Of a stretch of DNA of 64,000 nucleotides, positions 8,893 to 16,507 are shown in pieces. Each line of letters opens with the position of its first letter. The stretch's first letter is position 1. Origin of the DNA: JADCRZ01 sp041751095 (GTDB taxonomy: Bacteria > Bacteroidota > Bacteroidia > Chitinophagales > Chitinophagaceae); assembly GCA_041751095.1 (NCBI GenBank), contig JBGSYC010000249.1:34092-98091 (forward strand). The letters run 5' to 3'. A program made the position numbers and the translations under genes. Below the pieces are notes generated by a model. The model was not told the origin of the DNA and made no database searches. It saw only the letters and a program-made list of their open reading frames with translations.

Positions 8893-11223
8893 TCAAAACG
8901 GATAATTGATCCCTAACTGAAACTGGCCACTGTCCAGCGATAACTTTTGAAACCAGCCGGCATTTATGCCGGCGTATACCGGATTTTTGATCTTATATGC
9001 CCAGTCGAACCGGACCAGGAAATAATTAAAATCCAACCTCAGGCTCGTTCCTCCGGCAACGGCGAGGTCTTTGTACAACCTGTTTAAATTGAATTCAGCT
9101 CCCTGCTGTTCAGGAGTTCCGTCGGTTTCCCTGTACCAGATGTTACCAACATCTGAAAACAAAGCGCTCTTCACTTTCACACCACCGATAGTGGCTATAT
9201 TGAACCTGAATTCAACATTTCCTTCAAGCTGAATATCGGCAAACCTGTCGTATCCTCCCCGCTTGAAAGTATCGAGGAATGTTGAAGAGCCTATCCCGAG
9301 TTTTCTTACCTGCCAGGCACGCATGCTGTTGGGGCCCCCGGCGAAAAAAGATTTAAAAAAAGGCAGCGAAGTTTCTTTGCTTCCGTCAATCCGCTTTCCA
9401 TATGGAATGCCAATGCCGCCATATGCCCGGAAAGCCCACCCGCTCCTGTCGAAGCTGATCAGGTGGCGATAGTCAGCGTCAACTTTTACATACCGGTATA
9501 AACCTGCCTGGCGGTCGATATGTTTAAGAACCCCGGCTATAGCCCCGCTTTCTTCCAGCCTTAATTTAAGAGAAGTCAATACTTTGCTGCCTGCTAAACT
9601 TTTGGTTACGATGGACTGGTAAACAAGATTCTGGCTGATGATCAAACCATTATTGAACGAAGACTGCAGTCTCGGTATCTGTTCAAATAATTTTGAAAGG
9701 CTGTCTCTGATACCTAACCTTACCAGCTCAATATTAAAAGGGCTATAAAACCATATATGATTTTTTTTCGACCATTCGTAACCGATAGATCCGTTAAGGG
9801 AACCCAACGTAAAAAAATCCCTCCTGTCGGTATAAGACGCATTGAAATTTAATATGGTTCTCGAAGAAGCAAGCTTGTCCTCACCTTTTATGTTGAATAA
9901 TAAAAATTTCGGGAAATAGATATTTTGCGCAATGCTGCCCTGTAAAGTCTGGATAAGCCTTGTTTTTGTCCCCAATTCAATGCCGCCTCTTACATTGGTG
10001 GTAGACTGAATAGATTCTTTTGCAAGATTACGGTTACGCAATCCAAGATTCAATCCGATCCCAAACAGGTTACTTGTGGCCACTACGTCACCTGCGTTTC
10101 GCGTTGCCTCGAGGTCTACAACGATATTTTGCTTTTTGGCCGGGTAAAGTTTGATAAAAACGTCAAGCACCTGCAAGGAATCATTTGCCCGTATATCGAT
10201 GTTTACCTGTTGCCATGCCCCTAACTGGCTGAAAGTATTGATGGTTTTATAATAATCGGATTGTCGGAATTGTGCGCCCGGAAGCAAACTGGTTTCTCCC
10301 ACAAGAAAAGAGGGCTTGAATTTATTTTCTTTCCGGATAACGTTGACCCCGTTGAGGCGAACCGAATCAAAGACAATCCCTGTTGAATCTTCAAATAGTT
10401 GAAGATCGGGGTAGATACTTACATTTCTGACAGTATATTGTTTCAGGTGATCCGTACCCTCCTTGCTGCGCTGGCGGATGACGACGTCTATCGTAGGATT
10501 GTCCCGGTTTTGCTGAAGCTCGTTTATCAGCGTTACCTGTTCAAACAGGTCAAGACTGGGATTAATTAAACCTGCAAGTACAGTATCAACTTCGGCATAT
10601 AAGTTTTCCCTTGAAATTTTGTAGTAACCATTGTCTTTGTACACTTCGATCAGCCGGTCAAGTTCTGCGGATACGATCTGTTGGGAATACGGTTCATTTT
10701 TTTTTAATAGTGTAGCCGTGCTGTTCTCCAGGGTAAGTTTTTGCAACGCTGAATCTGATAATGCGTAGCCGATGGAATCCAGTCTCAGGTTTTTGCCCGG
10801 CGTTACCGTAAAGTCCACGATTACCCGTTGTTGTTTACCGACATTCCTCAGGGTAGAATCCCATTCAATCTGCGCCTGGTAATATCCAAGAGAGTTCATA
10901 AGAGCATTCATAAAAAGAACGGTGCGGTTGGCATAGTTGGTATCAAATACCGCCGGTTTTACGAGGGTTTTTCTAATGCCTGCAAAGGAGATCACTCTTG
11001 TCTTGAGACTGTCATCAAGCTGGTTTGCCAGCCGTACTTCGAGGTTTTGCTTTTCTCTTGCCTTCAGGTTGCCCTGTATGGCAATATTCGTTTTAAAAAC
11101 AAAGGGCTTGCCTTTCTGATATTTCCTTGGTACGGTACACGAAAAAGCCGTGAAAATTACCAGCAGTATTAACCAGCATTTAGCAAAGAGAAAAGAATTG
11201 GTAACTTGCCGGCAATCTGACAT
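8893..11223 (-). CDS. BamA/TamA (Omp85) family outer-membrane protein
   Basis: A 776-residue protein with a lipoprotein-type signal ending at Cys29 (LVIFTAFSC). POTRA-like repeats span roughly residues 45-370, and a C-terminal bacterial surface antigen barrel covers about 390-776. The barrel ends in a strand with terminal Phe (QLGINYPF) and holds the AGGPNSMRAWQVRKLG segment typical of Omp85 barrels. Omp85 proteins insert or translocate proteins at the outer membrane. The lipidated N-terminus and single copy beside a TrmH gene resemble the TamA-like branch of Bacteroidota rather than canonical BamA; this assignment is tentative. Confidence 0.88.
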   Translation of the reverse strand: MSDCRQVTNSFLFAKCWLILLVIFTAFSCTVPRKYQKGKPFVFKTNIAIQGNLKAREKQNLEVRLANQLDDSLKTRVISFAGIRKTLVKPAVFDTNYANRTVLFMNALMNSLGYYQAQIEWDSTLRNVGKQQRVIVDFTVTPGKNLRLDSIGYALSDSALQKLTLENSTATLLKKNEPYSQQIVSAELDRLIEVYKDNGYYKISRENLYAEVDTVLAGLINPSLDLFEQVTLINELQQNRDNPTIDVVIRQRSKEGTDHLKQYTVRNVSIYPDLQLFEDSTGIVFDSVRLNGVNVIRKENKFKPSFLVGETSLLPGAQFRQSDYYKTINTFSQLGAWQQVNIDIRANDSLQVLDVFIKLYPAKKQNIVVDLEATRNAGDVVATSNLFGIGLNLGLRNRNLAKESIQSTTNVRGGIELGTKTRLIQTLQGSIAQNIYFPKFLLFNIKGEDKLASSRTILNFNASYTDRRDFFTLGSLNGSIGYEWSKKNHIWFYSPFNIELVRLGIRDSLSKLFEQIPRLQSSFNNGLIISQNLVYQSIVTKSLAGSKVLTSLKLRLEESGAIAGVLKHIDRQAGLYRYVKVDADYRHLISFDRSGWAFRAYGGIGIPYGKRIDGSKETSLPFFKSFFAGGPNSMRAWQVRKLGIGSSTFLDTFKRGGYDRFADIQLEGNVEFRFNIATIGGVKVKSALFSDVGNIWYRETDGTPEQQGAEFNLNRLYKDLAVAGGTSLRLDFNYFLVRFDWAYKIKNPVYAGINAGWFQKLSLDSGQFQLGINYPF

Positions 11224-11274
11224 AGAAATGAAATGCTTAACCCGTTTTACTGATTAACTACTGTTGAAATATTT

Positions 11275-11282
11275 CAAACATA
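11275..11282 (-). promoter_or_regulatory. Possible -7 element for the Omp85 gene
   Basis: The minus-strand sequence TATGTTTG fits TAnnTTTG exactly, about 50 bp before the start codon. No matching TTG element was found at the usual spacing, so this is only a candidate. Confidence 0.35.
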
Positions 11283-11335
11283 TTTCTGAATACCTTTCGT
11301 GATCGTCCGTGTGTAATTTTTATCCTGAACAAACG

Positions 11336-12079
11336 ATGGTAACAAAATCACAGGTCAAATATATTCAAAGTTTAAACGAGAAAAAATTCAGGAACAGCGA
11401 AGGCGTATTCATTGCCGAGGGCCCGAAACTAATTAACGAATTATTGGCGGCCCGCAATATCGAAGCGGTTGCCGTGTATGCAACCGGAGAGTGGTGGATG
11501 CTGCATGAGTCGGTTAAGAACAATGTTCCGTTCGTTTCTTTCCATGAGGTGTCAGCACAGGAACTGGAAAGGCTTTCTTTCCTTACAACACCGCACCAGG
11601 TGCTTGGCATTTTCAGGCAGCCCGTTTTTCCGGCAACTCATCATTTAAAAGATACCCTTACGCTGGTTCTCGATGGTATTCAGGATCCGGGAAACCTGGG
11701 CACCATCCTCCGTACTGCTGACTGGTTCGGAATAAACACCATTATCGCCGGACATGATAGTGCCGATGTTTATAATCCGAAAGTAGTACAATCCACTATG
11801 GGAAGCATCGCAAGGATAAATCTGAAGTATGCTGAATTGAAGGATTTCATCACCGTACACAACGATATTCCCGTTTATGCAAGCACGCTTAACGGCGTGC
11901 CCTTGCAAACATTCGGTAAAATCCGGGAAGGTATGGTACTTATTGGCAATGAATCGCGGGGGATAAAAGATGACCTGGTACGGTTAGCTACGCACCGGCT
12001 TACCATACCTGGTGAGGGGAAAGCGGAATCGCTCAATGCGGCGGTAGCTGCAGGCATCATCTTATCGCATATTGCTTAG
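11336..12079 (+). CDS. TrmH/SpoU family RNA 2'-O-methyltransferase
   Basis: Start at ATG 11336 (MVTKSQVKYIQSLNEKKFR) is preferred over a GTG at 11309, whose extra residues look unlike the family. The 247 residues comprise an N-terminal substrate-binding domain (RNSEGVFIAEGPKLINELL) and a SPOUT trefoil-knot domain. Its three motifs are LDGIQDPGNLGTILRTADWFG, LIGNESRGI, and IPGEGKAESLNAAVAAGIIL. It methylates a ribose in rRNA or tRNA using SAM; the target cannot be read from sequence (RlmB-like is the usual label). Divergent from the Omp85 gene. Confidence 0.93.
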   Translation: MVTKSQVKYIQSLNEKKFRNSEGVFIAEGPKLINELLAARNIEAVAVYATGEWWMLHESVKNNVPFVSFHEVSAQELERLSFLTTPHQVLGIFRQPVFPATHHLKDTLTLVLDGIQDPGNLGTILRTADWFGINTIIAGHDSADVYNPKVVQSTMGSIARINLKYAELKDFITVHNDIPVYASTLNGVPLQTFGKIREGMVLIGNESRGIKDDLVRLATHRLTIPGEGKAESLNAAVAAGIILSHIA

Positions 12080-12245
12080 CGATACCTGCACCGCAACCGG
12101 GTGCTGATGATGGTTTATCAGTTAAACTGAGCGTAGCAACAATGCCTGATGCATATTCCACTGCCGGTCAACAATTCTCTCCTGCTTTCAGGTGTACGTT
12201 GGATACTATTGCTTACGGGTGCTTCTGGTTTATTGATAAATTGCA

Positions 12246-13478
12246 TTACCTGAACTGGATAGCTTTCACCGGCTGTATACGCCGGATGATGAATGTAGGC
12301 ACTATCAGAACAAGCGTGCAGATGAGGAATGTTCCACAATCAACAAGGGCTACCTGCCACCAGACGATCCTTGCTTCAGCTTTGGAGATATAATACATCT
12401 CTTCGGGAAGTGAAATTAGGCCATATCGTTGCTGCAGCCAGCAGAATCCGAGCCCTGCTATATTGCCCAGTAGAATTCCGCTGACAGCGATAATAATGCC
12501 CTGGTATAAGAATATCCTTTGCACGGTAGTATCAGTAGCTCCTAAAGATTTCAGAACGCCGACCATTCGTGTTCTTTCCAGAACCATAATGATCAGGCAG
12601 GTAATTAAATTTAATACCGCAACAACAGTCATGATGATCAGTACAATGACAATGGTTTGATTCTGCAGGTTCAGCCAATCAAAAATATTCGGATTGATTT
12701 CCTGGATCGTTCTGCTGTTCCACAAACTAGGCAGTTCATTAAACACAGCTTCGTTTACGCTATCGATTTTACGGTAGTCATTGAGGAAGATTTCGTAACC
12801 ACCGATCTCATTTCTCTCCCAATTATTAAGGCGTTGAATAAGCCTGATGTCACCTATCGCAATCAGCTTATCATACTCTTCGATGCCCGTTTTAAAAATG
12901 CCCGCCACTGTCAGCCGTCGTGCACGGGGTGGTGATCCGTCTGACTGGATAAAAAAGATGAGAACCCTGTCGTTGACTTTAAGCTTTAGTTGATTAGCGG
13001 TAAATTCTGACAAATTGATCTCATTGCTGTAACCGCTGTCTGTAAAATTGATCCAGCGGCCTGCGCGGAGGAACTCTTTGAGGTTGCCGAAGTCATACGT
13101 TTTCTCAACACCCTTAAAGAGTACGCCTTCGATGCTTTCAGCGGTTTTCAGGATCGCATTTTTTGTGGCAAAGGGTTGTATTGTTTTAATGTCTGTATTA
13201 TGTTTAAGAATATCGGTGACGGTATCATTTTTCTCAATAGGTATCTCCTCCGCAAATGAAACTTTAGTGGGCTCAAAATGCTGAACCCGTATATGCCCGA
13301 AAAAGCTGAAGATTTTCTGACTGATCGCGTATTGAAAGCCGTTTGTAAAAGCCATGGCGATGATCATGGTAGCTACGCTGATCACGGTAGCCGACGTTGC
13401 CAGGCGAACAATAAATCTTGAGAAAGACCTTTGCTGATTGAAGGCAATGCGGCGCGCTATGAATGTTGATAAATTCAA
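12246..13478 (-). CDS. FtsX/LolC-like ABC transporter permease
   Basis: A 410-residue protein starting with TTG at 13478; the frame is stopped a few codons upstream and there is no nearby ATG. Topology is one N-terminal membrane helix (TSATVISVATMIIAMAFTNGF), a long periplasmic MacB-type domain, then three C-terminal helices (TIVIVLIIMTVVAVLNLITCLIIM is the first). The motif ERTRMVGVLKSLGATDTTVQRIFLYQG is the classic FtsX coupling segment. LolC/E proteins extract lipoproteins for transport to the outer membrane, and this is the likely role. No ATPase (LolD) gene is adjacent. Confidence 0.88.
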   Translation of the reverse strand: MNLSTFIARRIAFNQQRSFSRFIVRLATSATVISVATMIIAMAFTNGFQYAISQKIFSFFGHIRVQHFEPTKVSFAEEIPIEKNDTVTDILKHNTDIKTIQPFATKNAILKTAESIEGVLFKGVEKTYDFGNLKEFLRAGRWINFTDSGYSNEINLSEFTANQLKLKVNDRVLIFFIQSDGSPPRARRLTVAGIFKTGIEEYDKLIAIGDIRLIQRLNNWERNEIGGYEIFLNDYRKIDSVNEAVFNELPSLWNSRTIQEINPNIFDWLNLQNQTIVIVLIIMTVVAVLNLITCLIIMVLERTRMVGVLKSLGATDTTVQRIFLYQGIIIAVSGILLGNIAGLGFCWLQQRYGLISLPEEMYYISKAEARIVWWQVALVDCGTFLICTLVLIVPTFIIRRIQPVKAIQFR

Positions 13479-13495
13479 TATTGATCTTTAGGATT

Positions 13496-13503
13496 CAAAA
13501 ATA
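13496..13503 (-). promoter_or_regulatory. Possible -7 element of the permease gene
   Basis: Minus-strand TATTTTTG matches TAnnTTTG, 18 bp upstream of the TTG start. It would give a very short 5' UTR. No -33 element was found. Confidence 0.35.
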
Positions 13504-13598
13504 GAGGTATAAAATTATATCTGCCTGAATTCCCGCATTTGGCAGTAATTAATGCAACTTTGCCGGGTGAATGGACATCATTGAAGGGTATGAGGTAT

Positions 13599-13628
13599 GG
13601 GGTAGGGAGTAGGGAGTAGGCAGTAGGG
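13599..13628 (+). repeat. G-rich GGGAGTA tandem tract
   Basis: In the 215-bp gap between the divergent permease and Plug genes, four runs of three to four G (13599, 13605, 13612, 13626) are separated by TA, AGTA and an 11-nt loop. The purine-rich units resemble the GTAGTGGGTA-type repeat before hisB. A G-quadruplex is possible in principle. Confidence 0.55.
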
Positions 13629-13693
13629 ATAATGCCTGTTTTGAATACAATGGCAACGACATTTTATGATCCGGTGACACTTATTATTCGCAC

Positions 13694-14971
13694 ATGAGGG
13701 AGCTCCTTTTCCTGGTTGCATTTTTTGTTGCTCTGGCGGGCAAATCGCAGGTTCCAGATCGTATCTACGCCGATAACATCAAAACGGTTAAATTTCATAT
13801 GTATGGTAATCCATTGGCATACCCTGTCTGGCAGCTAAACAGCCCGGACAGGATGGAATTGAATTTTGACGACCTTGATGCAAATGTTAAGAATTTTTCT
13901 TATACCTACCAGTTGTGTAACGCCGACTGGACACCGGCGATGCTCAGCCAGTTTGATTATATCAGCGGTTTTTCGCAAATGCGGTTAACCAATTACCGCC
14001 TCTCTTCGATTGCGTTTACTAAGTATACGCACTATCAGGTTATTCTGCCTGAAAGGAACTGCATCCCCACAAGGTCGGGTAATTACCTGCTTAAAGTATT
14101 CCGTGACGGCGACACGTCGAGGCTGATCTTTACCTGCCGGTTACTTGTTTTCGAACAGAAGGTTGACGTAGCTGCGCAAATTCAGCAGCCTTTTAATGCA
14201 CAGTTTTTTAAAACGCACCAGAAGATCCAGTTTTCCGTAAATACCAGTAAGCTGAACCTGGTAAATGCCATGCAGCAGGTGCGGGTTTGCATATTGCAGA
14301 ATAACCGATGGGATAATTATCTCAATAACCTGCGTCCAACTTTCGTAAGGCAGGGATCACTTGAGTACAACACAGAGAGTGATGGCCTTTTTCCGGGTGG
14401 ACGGGAATGGCGCTGGCTTAATATCAGGAGCTTCAGGCTGCAGAGTGACCGGGTTGAAAACGCCACCTATTCAGACAAGGCAACACATATTTTTGTGAAG
14501 CCGGATTTAAGCCGGGCAACTCAGCGTTTTGTCTTTTACCGGGATAACAACGGGATGTTTATCACTGAGGTGTCGGAAAGTATAAATCCTATGTGGCAGG
14601 CAGATTATGCTACCGTTCATTTCAGGTTTGTGCCACCGGGCAATGTTCCGTTCCGGAACCGGGATGTGTATTTGTTTGGCGAACTGTCTAATTACGGTGC
14701 CGCCGATTCTGCGAAGATGTATTTTAATGACCAGCAGGGCGTCTATGAAACGTCGTTGTTTCTAAAACAGGGTTATTACGATTATACCTACATCACAAAA
14801 GAGCCAATTACCGGCACACCTTCCTTTGAACTCACGGAAGGCAATTACTGGGAGACGGAAAATAACTATACCATACTTGTATATTACCGTCCGCTTGGCG
14901 GGCGGGCTGATGAACTGATTGCTGTAACCCGGATCAGCTCGCTGGCAGGGAGGCAGGGGTTAGGTTTCTAA
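13694..14971 (+). CDS. Type IX secretion system Plug-family protein (DUF5103)
   Basis: A 425-residue secreted protein with a signal peptide (MRELLFLVAFFVALAGKSQ). The DUF5103 body has the recognisable LNSPDRMELNFDDLDANVKNF, YQLCNADWTPAMLSQFDYI and GLFPGGREWRWLNIRSFRLQSDRVENA-type stretches. Structural work in Flavobacterium showed a member of this family (Plug) seals the periplasmic side of the SprA outer-membrane translocon of the type IX secretion system. Its presence implies a T9SS in this organism. Length matches the family. Confidence 0.9.
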   Translation: MRELLFLVAFFVALAGKSQVPDRIYADNIKTVKFHMYGNPLAYPVWQLNSPDRMELNFDDLDANVKNFSYTYQLCNADWTPAMLSQFDYISGFSQMRLTNYRLSSIAFTKYTHYQVILPERNCIPTRSGNYLLKVFRDGDTSRLIFTCRLLVFEQKVDVAAQIQQPFNAQFFKTHQKIQFSVNTSKLNLVNAMQQVRVCILQNNRWDNYLNNLRPTFVRQGSLEYNTESDGLFPGGREWRWLNIRSFRLQSDRVENATYSDKATHIFVKPDLSRATQRFVFYRDNNGMFITEVSESINPMWQADYATVHFRFVPPGNVPFRNRDVYLFGELSNYGAADSAKMYFNDQQGVYETSLFLKQGYYDYTYITKEPITGTPSFELTEGNYWETENNYTILVYYRPLGGRADELIAVTRISSLAGRQGLGF

Positions 14972-15058
14972 ATCTTCTTTCAGGGCGTCAAAAACGTTAC
15001 CATTTGGCCTCATTTATAAAACTTTTTGTATAAAACTCCTGTGTATTGAGTTCTTCTT

Positions 15059-15066
15059 TATATTTG
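15059..15066 (+). promoter_or_regulatory. -7 element of SRP RNA gene
   Basis: TATATTTG matches TAnnTTTG and lies 5 nt before the predicted RNA 5' end. No clear TTTG at the standard upstream distance was seen. Confidence 0.5.
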
Positions 15067-15070
15067 CCGC

Positions 15071-15164
15071 GGCAAGTCTTATACGACCAGCTCCTGCAGA
15101 ATCCCCCAGGGTCGGAAGGCAGCAAGGGTAAGCGGTTGTAGCGGTGCGATATAAGTAACTTGCC
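15071..15164 (+). ncRNA. ffs: Bacterial small signal recognition particle RNA
   Basis: The terminal helix is GGCAAGT (15071-15077) pairing with ACTTGCC (15158-15164). The domain IV apical part contains CCCAGGGTCGGAAGGCAGCA (15105-15124), with the conserved GGAA tetraloop region and AGCA internal loop that bind Ffh. A T-rich stretch starting at 15166 follows the helix and probably ends transcription. The size, about 94 nt, fits the small bacterial class. SRP RNA with Ffh targets inner-membrane proteins co-translationally. Confidence 0.93.
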
Positions 15165-15209
15165 ATTTTTTATTTCTCTCTTTCAACAATACCTTACAAA
15201 TACCTCTAT

Positions 15210-15875
15210 ATGAAGTTTTTTATTGACACAGCAAACCTTGACCAGATCAGAGAAGCGAATGAGCTTGGGATATTAGACGGCGTAACAACCAACCCCTCTT
15301 TGATGTCTAAAGAGGGAATCAGAGGTGAAGAGGCGGTTATAAACCATTATAAAACGATTTGTTCCATAGTTGAGGGGGACATAAGTGCCGAAGTTCTTAC
15401 TACTGATTTTAAAACCATCGTTGAAGAGGGCCAGAAGCTGGCGGCTATTCACCCCAATATCATTGTAAAAGTGCCAATGATCAAAGAGGGCGTAAAAGCT
15501 ATAAAATGGTTTACTGATAATGGTATCGCTACCAATTGTACGCTTGTTTTCAGTGCGGGCCAGGCCATCCTTGCGGCAAAAGCGGGTGCCAGGTATGTAT
15601 CGCCTTTTTTGGGCCGGATAGACGACAGCGGTTGGGACGGCGTTGAATTAATTGAACAAATCTCTTCTATCTATTCTATACAGGGTTTTAAAACCCAGAT
15701 ACTTGCTGCATCTATACGCTCTGCGTTACACATTGTTAAATGTGCTGAAGCAGGCGCTCACGTATGTACATGTCCATTGGAGTCTATTCTCGGATTGTTG
15801 AAACATCCCCTTACTGATATAGGGCTGGCCAAATTCCTTGAAGATGGCAAAAAGATGGATTCTATAGTTGTTTAA
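15210..15875 (+). CDS. fsa: Fructose-6-phosphate aldolase / small transaldolase
   Basis: A 221-residue TIM-barrel of the TalC/FSA subfamily. Signature MKFFIDTANLDQIREANELG and GVTTNPSLMSKEG lie at the N-terminus; the Schiff-base lysine is Lys87 in NIIVKVPM. The late segment AASIRSALHIVKCAEAGAHVCTCP is also typical. The enzyme either cleaves fructose 6-phosphate to dihydroxyacetone and glyceraldehyde 3-phosphate or transfers a dihydroxyacetone unit in the pentose phosphate pathway; sequence alone does not separate the two. The start is about 45 bp after the SRP RNA. Confidence 0.92.
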   Translation: MKFFIDTANLDQIREANELGILDGVTTNPSLMSKEGIRGEEAVINHYKTICSIVEGDISAEVLTTDFKTIVEEGQKLAAIHPNIIVKVPMIKEGVKAIKWFTDNGIATNCTLVFSAGQAILAAKAGARYVSPFLGRIDDSGWDGVELIEQISSIYSIQGFKTQILAASIRSALHIVKCAEAGAHVCTCPLESILGLLKHPLTDIGLAKFLEDGKKMDSIVV

Positions 15876-15889
15876 TGAAGGATTCCCCT

Positions 15890-15937
15890 CAACCTTATAG
15901 GTTGCCAACCTATAAGGTTGTGAACCTATAAGGTTGA
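15890..15937. repeat. Three palindromic AACCTATAAGGTT units between convergent genes
   Basis: Three near-identical copies of a 13-base imperfect palindrome (AACCTTATAGGTT once, AACCTATAAGGTT twice) lie head to tail just after the fsa stop. The last copy supplies the stop codon of the convergent gene at 15926. The units can form hairpins in either strand, so a bidirectional terminator is plausible, but there is no U-run. Confidence 0.7.
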
Positions 15938-16360
15938 TCGGGTGGATTTGCGCTTTCGCTGTTTTCCCTGCTGTTCGATATCTTTTAATATCTCTTCAGT
16001 TGTTTTCAGCTTTTCGTTGTCGGGATTTCTCTTAATATAAATCGTTACGCTCCTGGTGATTGCGGGATCGGATTTGAGCACCGCTGTTACGGTTACTTTC
16101 TCTTCTGAAAAATCTTTGTCTATAAACAGGCTGTTGTCTTCAAATCGGCCCGCCGTACTCCTGAAAATGATATCTTTTGCAGTAAGCGGCAGCCATTTCC
16201 CATCGGCAAACTTCCCATCGACATTGATATAATTGTGCGTGCCTTTTTTCAGGCTGTCCGTATAAAGGTTGAAAAAAATGCTGTCTGGCTTCTGGGCTTT
16301 TGTGCAGGGTGCAATAATGGTGAAAAAAGCCAGCATATATGCAGGTAAATATAGATTCAT
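15926..16360 (-). CDS. Hypothetical exported protein
   Basis: Start chosen at ATG 16360 (MNLYLPAYMLAFFTIIAPCTKAQ), which gives a clean signal peptide; a longer frame begins at 16399. The mature part, about 120 residues, is one Ig-like beta domain (SLKKGTHNYINVDGKFADG; VTVTAVLKSDPAITRSVTIYIKR), ending in a basic helical tail (EEILKDIEQQGKQRKRK). I do not recognise a named family; it resembles small periplasmic or surface Ig-fold proteins of Bacteroidota. Transcribed towards fsa, downstream of nothing obvious. Confidence 0.7.
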   Translation of the reverse strand: MNLYLPAYMLAFFTIIAPCTKAQKPDSIFFNLYTDSLKKGTHNYINVDGKFADGKWLPLTAKDIIFRSTAGRFEDNSLFIDKDFSEEKVTVTAVLKSDPAITRSVTIYIKRNPDNEKLKTTEEILKDIEQQGKQRKRKSTRSTL

Positions 16361-16507
16361 GTAACAGCATTTGCAGGTAAGTCGATATTCCCCAGGCAAA
16401 GGTTTGATGGTAATGCAAAGTATGCAATGTTTAACATCTGATAAATGAGTTTATTACCGGTAAACAGATCAGTATAAGTCTGCAAGCACTTCCGCAGAAG
16501 ATGTACT

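Noticed and set aside
12142..12393. 83-codon plus-strand frame between the methyltransferase and permease genes
   Set aside because: Most of it is antisense to the permease 3' end; no independent support.
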